From: Microcaldota archaeon
GTDB lineage: Archaea; Micrarchaeota; Micrarchaeia; Anstonellales; Bilamarchaeaceae
Direction: 5' to 3'
Length of the DNA: 13,065 bases
NCBI GenBank assembly: GCA_030668565.1
Contig: DAOVFD010000015.1
Span: 1-13,065, forward strand
In this document: positions 4,785-10,293 of the stretch, one piece after another
Layout of the letters: every line of letters starts with the position of its first letter
Position numbering within the stretch: position 1 is the first letter of the stretch
Made by a program: the position numbers and the translations under genes
Notes under the pieces: generated by a model
The model's input: only the letters and a program-made list of their open reading frames with translations
Told to the model about the DNA's origin: nothing
Database searches by the model: none

Positions 4785-5902
4785 TAACTCCATGGGAAGT
4801 AGAGGGTTCGGTAGACTACGACAAGCTCATCAAGGAATTCGGAACCCAGAAGATAGACGACAGGCTCATTAGTAGAATAAGGAAACATTCGAAGGAGCTC
4901 CACATGTTTCTCAGACGTGGATTCTACTTTTCCCACCGGGACCTCAATCTTGTTCTGGACGATTATGATAAGGGAAAAGGATTCTTCCTATATACCGGCA
5001 GAAAACCGTCAGGACCGCTTCACATAGGCCACCTCACACCGATGTTATTCACGAAATGGCTCCAGGATGTTTACGATGTTAATCTTTACATTGAGATTAC
5101 AGACGACGAGAAATTCGTTTTTGACAGGAATACGGACTGGAAGCAGATAGATGCCTGGGCAGAAGACAACATAAAGGACATAGCCGCTCTTGGATTCGAC
5201 CCGGACAGGACATTCATATTCAAGGACAGGGAGTATGTCCGCCATGTCTACCCCCTTATCCTGGATGTTGCAAGAAGAGTGACATTCTCAACAGTGAAGG
5301 CAGTCTTTGGCTTTACTTCAGAGAGCAACATCGGCCAGATATTCTATCCTGCCTACCAGATGATACCGACCATGTTAGAGAAGAAACGCTGTCTTATCCC
5401 ATGCGCCTTGGATCAGGATCCTTACTTCAGGGTGCAGCGGGACGTTGCAGAAGCCGTGGGATATAACAAAACATCGGTGATACACAGCAAATTCCTTCCA
5501 CCGCTTCAGGGAGTTCAGGGAAAAATGAGCGCTTCAATGGTTGATACTGCGATGTGGCTTACGGATGATGAAAAAACAGTGAAGAAGAAAGTAAACAAAT
5601 ACGCATTCTCCGGTGGACAGGCAACAGTGGAGGAACACAGGAAAAAAGGAGGAAATCCGGACATAGATGTTCCATTCCAGTGGCTGAAGATTCTTTTTGA
5701 GCCGGATGACAAAAAACTGAAGAAAATAGAGGATGATTATCGCTCAGGTGCCCTGCTCACCGGAGAACTGAAGGCAATACTCATAGATAAGGTAAACAAA
5801 TTCCTTGAAGAACACAGAAAGAAAAAGGAAAAAGTGGACATAGAAAAATTCATGAAAACAGGAAAGCTTGCGCAGAAAATGTGGGAGACGTATTATGAGT
5901 GA
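4778..5902 (+). CDS. trpS: Tryptophanyl-tRNA synthetase, archaeal/eukaryotic type
   Basis: This class Ic synthetase activates tryptophan with ATP and charges tRNA-Trp. The 374-aa length fits compact archaeal forms. The N-terminus MKVTPWEVEGSVDYDKLIKEFG is typical of the archaeal/eukaryotic branch. The HIGH signature is HIGH at 82-85 within RKPSGPLHIGHLTP, and the second ATP motif is KMSAS at 249-253, the archaeal variant of KMSKS. The stretch CALDQDPYFRVQRDVAEAVGY (209-229) and the C-terminal anticodon-binding helices (from about 300) are present and intact. The ATG at 4778 is fixed by homology, although no strong ribosome binding site precedes it. The last eight bases overlap the start of the Nudix-fold gene. 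The divergent ACT operon shares the upstream region, and the palindromes there are possible regulatory sites. Confidence 0.97.
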   Translation: MKVTPWEVEGSVDYDKLIKEFGTQKIDDRLISRIRKHSKELHMFLRRGFYFSHRDLNLVLDDYDKGKGFFLYTGRKPSGPLHIGHLTPMLFTKWLQDVYDVNLYIEITDDEKFVFDRNTDWKQIDAWAEDNIKDIAALGFDPDRTFIFKDREYVRHVYPLILDVARRVTFSTVKAVFGFTSESNIGQIFYPAYQMIPTMLEKKRCLIPCALDQDPYFRVQRDVAEAVGYNKTSVIHSKFLPPLQGVQGKMSASMVDTAMWLTDDEKTVKKKVNKYAFSGGQATVEEHRKKGGNPDIDVPFQWLKILFEPDDKKLKKIEDDYRSGALLTGELKAILIDKVNKFLEEHRKKKEKVDIEKFMKTGKLAQKMWETYYE

Positions 5903-6302
5903 TGCGCGGAAGCTTCCGTCAAAGACAATTCCGAAAGCACTTGCCTGCGGAATGCTGGAAGATAATGGCAGGGTTCTTTTTCTGATACGAAAAGACAGGC
6001 ATGGAACAGAACGCATAGAGCTTCCATGCATAACAATCTTCGGTGCAGAAGACCCGGTGCAGAAACTTACTGCCGAATTCAGAAGACAGACTGGAATAGA
6101 TGCGGAAGTTTGCGAAATAAAAATGGAAAAACGATACAATGCAGGCTCGAGAAAAAGGAAGTATTGGGTTCCCTGCCTTGTTTTCAGCATGCGTGCAAAA
6201 CAAACAAAGGCTGTTCCTGCAGAAGAATTTTCAGGATTCAGGTGGCTGAGTCTCGAAAAAGCAAAAAAGATGAAATTGGGAAGAACATGGCAGGGGAAGT
6301 AA
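5895..6302 (+). CDS. Nudix-fold protein with degenerate Nudix box
   Basis: This 135-aa protein follows the Nudix layout: strand ACGMLEDNGRVLFLIRKDR, then ELPCITIFGAEDPVQKLTAEFRRQTGI (42-68), and later FRWLSLEKAKKM, the usual C-terminal W/L-S-x-E-A element. Aligned without gaps to the box G-x5-E-x7-RE-U-x-EE-x-G-U, it keeps the first Glu (E52), the Glu of RE (E61) and the final Gly (G67). The first Gly is I46, the Arg is A60, and the metal-binding EE pair is R64-Q65. Diphosphate hydrolysis is therefore doubtful, and a binding or regulatory role is possible. The ATG at 5895 is preferred to the in-frame ATG at 5868, which lies inside trpS, because it overlaps the trpS stop (ATGAGTGA) and has GGGAG at 5883-5887. 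Translational coupling suggests joint expression with TrpRS. Confidence 0.8.
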   Translation: MSDARKLPSKTIPKALACGMLEDNGRVLFLIRKDRHGTERIELPCITIFGAEDPVQKLTAEFRRQTGIDAEVCEIKMEKRYNAGSRKRKYWVPCLVFSMRAKQTKAVPAEEFSGFRWLSLEKAKKMKLGRTWQGK

Positions 6303-6305
6303 TAA

Positions 6306-6704
6306 CTAAGCAAGCTTGAACTTGAATCCGTAATGAATAAGCCCTTCAGGGTCATCCCGTTGTATTTCCCTGAATATTTTTTCCACTTTTGCACCTATCT
6401 TTACATCTTTCGGGTCACAGTCGACAACCTGGCCAAGAACCCTTGCACCTTCTTCAAGTTCTATCAGTGCAATAACATAGGGAACCTGGTTCTCAAAACC
6501 GGTGGGCGCGGAATAAATAGTCGTATGAGTGTAAATCTTTCCTTTTCCTGAAAATTGCACCTTCACTAGTTTTCCTTTTCTCCTGCACTTCGGGCATATT
6601 GGTCTTGAAGGAAAGTAATTCTTTCCGCACGTTTCACATTTTACACCGATTAACCTGTATCTCTCCGGTATTCTTCTCCAGGTAAGCGGAATCGATTCTT
6701 TCAT
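6306..6704 (-). CDS. DUF35 Zn-ribbon/OB-fold protein (COG1545 type)
   Basis: This 132-aa protein has an N-terminal rubredoxin-like zinc ribbon (C23-x2-C26 and C37-x2-C40, within VKCETCGKNYFPSRPICPKC) followed by an OB-fold (about 45-118). That is the classic DUF35 pair. The opening SIPLTWRRIPERYRLIG resembles archaeal DUF35 proteins that bridge acetoacetyl-CoA thiolase and HMG-CoA synthase and pass acetoacetyl-CoA between them in the mevalonate pathway. Those partner genes are not in this window, so that role is a family-based suggestion. AGGAGG ends 9 nt before the ATG, a strong ribosome binding site. The gene ends 3 bp from the convergent Nudix-fold gene and starts 54 bp after the transaldolase stop. 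The spacer holds two adjacent inverted repeats, so it may be a separate unit from the sugar-phosphate operon. Confidence 0.87.
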   Translation of the reverse strand: MKESIPLTWRRIPERYRLIGVKCETCGKNYFPSRPICPKCRRKGKLVKVQFSGKGKIYTHTTIYSAPTGFENQVPYVIALIELEEGARVLGQVVDCDPKDVKIGAKVEKIFREIQRDDPEGLIHYGFKFKLA

Positions 6705-6718
6705 ACAAACTTTCCTCC

Positions 6719-6750
6719 TAACATACTCATGTTAAAGTTTGATCAAACTT
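6719..6750. repeat. Two adjoining inverted repeats between transaldolase and DUF35 genes
   Basis: TAACAT-actc-ATGTTA (6719-6734) directly abuts the perfect 16-bp palindrome AAGTTTGATCAAACTT (6735-6750). On the transcribed minus strand the palindrome comes first, then the 6-bp hairpin, which ends right at the GGAGG of the DUF35 ribosome binding site. Possible roles are terminator or processing site for the upstream operon, operator of the DUF35 gene, or an RNA element next to its ribosome binding site. Confidence 0.45.
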
Positions 6751-6758
6751 CCTTAGTA

Positions 6759-7412
6759 TTAATCCCATTTCTTTGTCTGTTCGTAATGCTCTTTGAAAGT
6801 TTTTATTCCTTTGTCAGTTAGCGGATGGTGCCACAACTGCTCCAGAACTTTCGGAGGCACAGTTGCGATATGTGCTCCTGCCTTTGCTGCCTCGACAACA
6901 TGCTCAGGATGTCTTACTGACGCTACAATAACCTCGGTTTCAAGTCCATAATTACGGAAAATCTGGAGCATGTCCCTTACAAGCTGCATTCCATCCTCAG
7001 AAATATCATCAAGTCTTCCTACGAAAGGAGAAACATAAGTTGCTCCTGCCTTTGCCGCAATAAGCGCCTGTGAAGGTGAAAATACAAGAGTAACATTTGT
7101 TTTGATTCCTTTTTTACTCAACATCACTACTGCACGCATTCCTTCTTTTGTCATTGGAACTTTTATCACAATATTCTTTCCCCATTTTACGAATTCCTCT
7201 GCTTCTTTCACTATTCCTTCTGCGTCATCACTTATCCCTTCAACACTAAGTGGTCTGTCTCCAAGAGCTTTTGCTATTTCCTTCACTGCTTCCTCCTGGC
7301 TCTTCCCTGATTTCATTACAAGGGTTGGATTTGTCGTAACACCATCACAAACTCCAAGCTCGATTGCTTTTTTGATTTCTTCAACATCCGCTATGTCAAC
7401 AAAGAATTTCAT
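6759..7412 (-). CDS. tal: Transaldolase, small MipB/TalC type
   Basis: Transaldolase moves a dihydroxyacetone unit from sedoheptulose-7-phosphate to glyceraldehyde-3-phosphate, giving erythrose-4-phosphate and fructose-6-phosphate. The 217-aa TIM barrel has MKFFVDIADVEEIKKA at the start, DGVTTNPTLV, the Schiff-base lysine K84 in NIVIKVPMT, NVTLVFS and YVSPFVGRLDDI. Glu58 (LSVEG) and Phe130 (SPFVGR) occupy positions where fructose-6-phosphate aldolases carry Gln and Tyr, which points to true transaldolase. The ATG at 7412 is chosen because AGGTGA at 7418-7423 sits 5 nt upstream; the GTG at 7421 lies inside that site. The ribosome binding site overlaps the stop of the membrane-protein gene, so translation is probably coupled. 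It is the last clear member of the pentose phosphate operon. Confidence 0.94.
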   Translation of the reverse strand: MKFFVDIADVEEIKKAIELGVCDGVTTNPTLVMKSGKSQEEAVKEIAKALGDRPLSVEGISDDAEGIVKEAEEFVKWGKNIVIKVPMTKEGMRAVVMLSKKGIKTNVTLVFSPSQALIAAKAGATYVSPFVGRLDDISEDGMQLVRDMLQIFRNYGLETEVIVASVRHPEHVVEAAKAGAHIATVPPKVLEQLWHHPLTDKGIKTFKEHYEQTKKWD

Positions 7413-7421
7413 ATTATTCAC

Positions 7422-7760
7422 CTATGAACATTCCATTATAGTCTCGGCTTCTACTCCGGTTAATACCGAAATGAGATATGGCATCAGAAGATAAAACATC
7501 GCAAGCATAATTGGTGCTGCCACGCCAACGATTATCAAAATGATGCCGAGTATTTTCCATTCTTTTTTCTTTATATACAAAAATATTCCTGCAGCTATCA
7601 ATGGAACCGCCAACAGAATGAAAATTATTATTCCCATTGCTAAAAACGTTTGTGACGTTTCCACCAAATCACACATCGCTTCCCTTATATTTGATACCGA
7701 CTGCTGTGCAAACACAAGAGTTGAAAACAGGAGCAAAAGTAAAAACAATTTCCTGTTCAT
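7422..7760 (-). CDS. Small membrane protein with signal peptide and two transmembrane helices
   Basis: This 112-aa protein has a classical signal peptide (MNRK, a Leu-rich core at 5-16, likely cleavage after VFA at 16-18). A short extracytoplasmic segment with C30 (REAMCDLVE) follows. Two hydrophobic helices at about 39-63 and 69-100 are joined by the basic turn YIKKKEWK, and a C-terminal tail ends in ECS (C111). The two cysteines, both predicted outside, could form a disulfide. The layout resembles the small two-helix TrbC/VirB2-like proteins common in archaea, but no diagnostic motif supports a name. The ATG overlaps the transketolase C-subunit stop by 4 nt (ATGA), and the stop is part of the transaldolase ribosome binding site. 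It is therefore embedded in the operon, although it looks like no carbohydrate enzyme. A transport, sensing or anchoring role would be guesswork. Confidence 0.78.
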   Translation of the reverse strand: MNRKLFLLLLLFSTLVFAQQSVSNIREAMCDLVETSQTFLAMGIIIFILLAVPLIAAGIFLYIKKKEWKILGIILIIVGVAAPIMLAMFYLLMPYLISVLTGVEAETIMECS

Positions 7761-8734
7761 TTCTTCATCCCCATGGCTTCTTTGACAATTTCTTTAATCC
7801 CGGTAGCATCAAGCTTATATTTTTTCAGGAGCTCCCATCCGCCGCCCGATTCGCAGAACCTGTCATAGATACCATGAATCTTGATCGGCGTGGGATATCT
7901 CTCAGCAAGAACCTCTGCAACAGCACTTCCCAGTCCGCCATTAACCTGATGTTCTTCAGCAGTTACAACCAGTCCCGTTTTCTTTGCATATTCAATTATC
8001 GTTTCCTTGTCAATAGGTTTTATGGTGTGGCAGTCAATTACTGCAGCATCTATTCCTTCTTTTGCAAGCTCTTCTGCAGCAAGCAATGACTGGTAAACCT
8101 GCAAACCATGCGCAATAATCGTAACATCTTTCCCATCCCTGTAAACGTTCGCCTTTCCTATCTCAAAAGGTGTTTTATCAGTAGTGAAAGTCGGGGTTTT
8201 TTCCCTTGATGTTCTTATGTAAACAGGTCCGTTGTGCGCAAGTGCAGCTTTCATCGCCTTGTTTGCTTCAATTCTGTCAGCAGGCGATATTACAATCATA
8301 TTCGGTAGCACCCTTGTAATTGCGATATCCTCAAGCGCCTGATGCGACGCGCCGTCCGGACCGACGTTCAATCCGCTGTGCGAGCCATGCATCTTTACAT
8401 TTGAATTATTGTAACATATTGAAACCCTTATCTGGTCCCAGTTCCTTCCCGGGGAAAATACTGCATATGCGGACATCACTGCTATCTTTCCTACAGATGA
8501 AATTCCTGCGGCAACTCCTGCCATATTCTGTTCCGCAACACCGACCTGAACAAATCTTTTCGGAAATTTTTCATTAAATTTTTGAACCCTTGTTGATTCT
8601 GCAACATCAGCGCTGACAGCCCAGATATTCTCGTTTTTTTCTCCCTCTTCTACAAGCGCATTCCCGACTCCTTCCCTTGACGCCTTTTTCTCAGCCGGTT
8701 CGAGGATGTTTTCAATAAGATGCATTTCTTTCAT
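7757..8734 (-). CDS. tktB: Transketolase, C-terminal subunit
   Basis: This 325-aa protein holds the pyrimidine-binding and C-terminal domains of transketolase, encoded separately from the ThDP-diphosphate domain as in many archaea. The ThDP-activating glutamate is E68 in GVAEQNMAGVAAG. The substrate/cofactor region HGSHSGLNVGPDGASHQALED (116-136) and the later YIRTSREKTP are intact. The C-terminal domain (about 190-325) includes GLVVTAEEHQVNGGLGSAVAEVL. Together with the N-subunit it transfers two-carbon units between ketose and aldose phosphates in the cytoplasm. The start at 8734 shares one base with the N-subunit stop (TAATG), and a GAGGAGGAGGA run just upstream is a very strong ribosome binding site inside the previous gene. 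It overlaps the downstream membrane-protein gene by 4 nt. Confidence 0.95.
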   Translation of the reverse strand: MKEMHLIENILEPAEKKASREGVGNALVEEGEKNENIWAVSADVAESTRVQKFNEKFPKRFVQVGVAEQNMAGVAAGISSVGKIAVMSAYAVFSPGRNWDQIRVSICYNNSNVKMHGSHSGLNVGPDGASHQALEDIAITRVLPNMIVISPADRIEANKAMKAALAHNGPVYIRTSREKTPTFTTDKTPFEIGKANVYRDGKDVTIIAHGLQVYQSLLAAEELAKEGIDAAVIDCHTIKPIDKETIIEYAKKTGLVVTAEEHQVNGGLGSAVAEVLAERYPTPIKIHGIYDRFCESGGGWELLKKYKLDATGIKEIVKEAMGMKK

Positions 8735-9591
8735 TATTCATCCTCCTCCTCAATCATCTCTCTCTGTTTTTCCAGTTCCTTGATTGCGTCTGCTGCCTGT
8801 TCATCGTTGGGTGGCTTTCCATGCCATTCAGTCAGAAATTCCATGAACGAAATTGCTTTTCCAGGAACAGTATGCGCTATAATTACGGTAGGCCTTTCAT
8901 AGACCGCCTTGCTCTCTTCGCATGCATCGATAAATTTCTTGATATTATGACCATCAACGTTAATTACATTCCAGCCGAATGATTTGAATTTGTCCGCAAG
9001 AGGCTCCAACGGCATAACCTCTTCAGTGTGGCCGTCAATCTGGATATTATTTCTATCGATTACCGCAGTAAGATTACCAAGCCTGTGTTTTGCAGCAAGC
9101 ATTGCGGCCTCCCAGCACTGTCCTTCATCCAGTTCGCCGTCAGACATCAAACAATAAACCCTCCATTTCTTTCTTTCCCTTTTCGAAACGATTGCCATTC
9201 CAACTGCAATCGAAAGCCCATGGCCCAGAGGACCAGAAGAATTCTCTATCCCGGGCATTGCACCCTTGTGCGGATGCCCCTGCAGTCTTGAACCGAGTTT
9301 TCTGAGCGTAAGAAGTTCGTCTTTGGGAAAATAGCCGGTATTTGCAAGTGCGGAGTAAAGAACAGGACAGACATGGCCGTTTGAAAGAACAATCCTGTCT
9401 CTTTCAGGCCAACACGGATTTTTCGGATCATGGTAAAGAACATTGAAATACAATGCAGCATATACATCAGCAAGACCGATAGCACCGGCAGGATGGCCCG
9501 AACCCGCAGCATTAAGCATCCTGACGACATCTTGCCTTATCTCATTCGCCTTAAGCTTAAGCTGTTTTACGTTATTTATTTTCTTGAACAT
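8734..9591 (-). CDS. tktA: Transketolase, N-terminal subunit
   Basis: This 285-aa protein is the thiamine-diphosphate PP domain of a split transketolase. It has SGHPAG (31-36, with H33), SNGHVCPVLY, GPLGHGLSIAVGMA (120-133), and the ThDP/metal motif SDGELDEGQCWEAA (150-163) with N181/N182 in DRNN at the other end. SDG instead of GDG occurs in other split archaeal enzymes. The two halves form the active enzyme, with cofactor bound at their interface. The ATG at 9591 is selected because GAGGAGG at 9601-9607 lies 9 nt upstream; the in-frame TTG at 9597 is only 3 nt away. The gene starts inside the end of rpe (20-nt overlap) and stops one base into tktB. The very acidic end (EEEDE) is encoded by GA-rich codons that also supply the ribosome binding site of tktB. 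Confidence 0.95.
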   Translation of the reverse strand: MFKKINNVKQLKLKANEIRQDVVRMLNAAGSGHPAGAIGLADVYAALYFNVLYHDPKNPCWPERDRIVLSNGHVCPVLYSALANTGYFPKDELLTLRKLGSRLQGHPHKGAMPGIENSSGPLGHGLSIAVGMAIVSKRERKKWRVYCLMSDGELDEGQCWEAAMLAAKHRLGNLTAVIDRNNIQIDGHTEEVMPLEPLADKFKSFGWNVINVDGHNIKKFIDACEESKAVYERPTVIIAHTVPGKAISFMEFLTEWHGKPPNDEQAADAIKELEKQREMIEEEDE

Positions 9592-10240
9592 CAGCAATTC
9601 CCTCCTCTGCCGCTCCCATTATGTCGAGCATTGCTTTTTCAATGTCTTCTTTGCCGAATATCGCACTTGCAGCTGCGAGTCTGTTTGCCCCTGCTACGGC
9701 AGCTCCTCCAACTGTTTGAGGTCCTACTCCACCATCAACCTCTATATTTGCATTCGGTTTTTTCTTTCTGATTTCCCCTATCTTTCCTTCAACATCAGGA
9801 ATATATTTCTGGTTTGAAAATCCCGGATGAACCGACATCACAAGGAATTCTTCAGTTTCATTAATATAATCATCAATCCGTTCAAGAGGTGTTTCCGGGT
9901 TTATTGCAATTCCAAGTTCAATCCCCATTCCCTTCAACATGCCCCATCTTTCCCTTTCCAGAACCTCTGCATGCACCAGATGCAGGTTTCCTTTTGCGAA
10001 TTTTCCCAGTTTAGGAATCTCCTCTTCAGGTTTTTCAACCATCCAGTGAAAGATATAATATTTTCCAGGAACAAGAACCTTAGCAGTCTCATCTGTCGAA
10101 AGAGTTGTATTAGGAACAAATTTGCCATCCATCATGTCTATGTGAATGGTTTTTACATAAGGCGTGACACGGTCTATCTTTGCTCTCATCTCCTCGCTGC
10201 TTTTAGCGAGTACTGCTGGTATTACTTCTAACGCCTTCAT
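9572..10240 (-). CDS. rpe: Ribulose-phosphate 3-epimerase (divergent form)
   Basis: Rpe interconverts ribulose-5-phosphate and xylulose-5-phosphate, feeding transketolase. This 222-aa TIM barrel keeps the metal and catalytic set H33, D35, H65 and D169, within TIHIDMMDGKFVPN, FHWMVEKPE and IEVDGGVGPQTV. Two regions are unusual. The N-terminal loop reads IPAVLAKS instead of the common SPSxLSADF, and the phosphate-loop motif reads HPGFSNQ (138-144) where PGFGGQ is standard. It is probably a divergent true epimerase, but a related sugar-phosphate isomerase cannot be excluded. The ATG at 10240 begins the conserved region; a TTG at 10246 is in frame. It is the first gene of the pentose phosphate operon, with a TATA element at 10281-10290, and it overlaps tktA by 20 nt. 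Confidence 0.88.
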   Translation of the reverse strand: MKALEVIPAVLAKSSEEMRAKIDRVTPYVKTIHIDMMDGKFVPNTTLSTDETAKVLVPGKYYIFHWMVEKPEEEIPKLGKFAKGNLHLVHAEVLERERWGMLKGMGIELGIAINPETPLERIDDYINETEEFLVMSVHPGFSNQKYIPDVEGKIGEIRKKKPNANIEVDGGVGPQTVGGAAVAGANRLAAASAIFGKEDIEKAMLDIMGAAEEGIADVQENK

Positions 10241-10262
10241 TATCAACCCTGCCCACGATAAT
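10239..10262. repeat. Small inverted repeat at the rpe start codon
   Basis: ATTATC (10239-10244) and GATAAT (10257-10262) enclose 12 nt. In the rpe transcript the second arm includes the first two bases of the ATG and the loop contains the G-rich GGGCAGGG. It could mask the start of the first gene of the operon. Six base pairs, four of them A-U, make it weak. Confidence 0.25.
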
Positions 10263-10280
10263 TACCTATAGGCTGTTTTG

Positions 10281-10290
10281 TTTAAAAATA
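10281..10290 (-). promoter_or_regulatory. TATA box of the pentose phosphate operon
   Basis: On the minus strand TATTTTTAAA lies 41-50 bp before the rpe ATG, immediately after the polB stop. Initiation near 10258 would leave a leader of about 18 nt. The five-T run could also serve as a weak terminator for polB. Confidence 0.5.
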
Positions 10291-10293
10291 CTT

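Noticed and set aside
5868..5894. Longer Nudix-fold protein starting at ATG 5868
   Set aside because: It adds nine basic residues encoded inside trpS and lacks a ribosome binding site, while ATG 5895 has GGGAG and the typical overlap with the trpS stop.
5744..6394. 216-codon minus-strand open frame opposite trpS and the Nudix-fold gene
   Set aside because: It spans two real genes and the convergent junction, has antisense-like composition, and carries no recognisable domain.
6759..7412. Fructose-6-phosphate aldolase instead of transaldolase
   Set aside because: The diagnostic Gln and Tyr of the aldolases are Glu58 and Phe130 here, and the genomic context is transketolase and epimerase.
8734..8736. 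Split of transketolase as a frameshift or assembly error
   Set aside because: The second gene has its own very strong ribosome binding site and a clean TAATG stop/start overlap, and split transketolases are normal in archaea.
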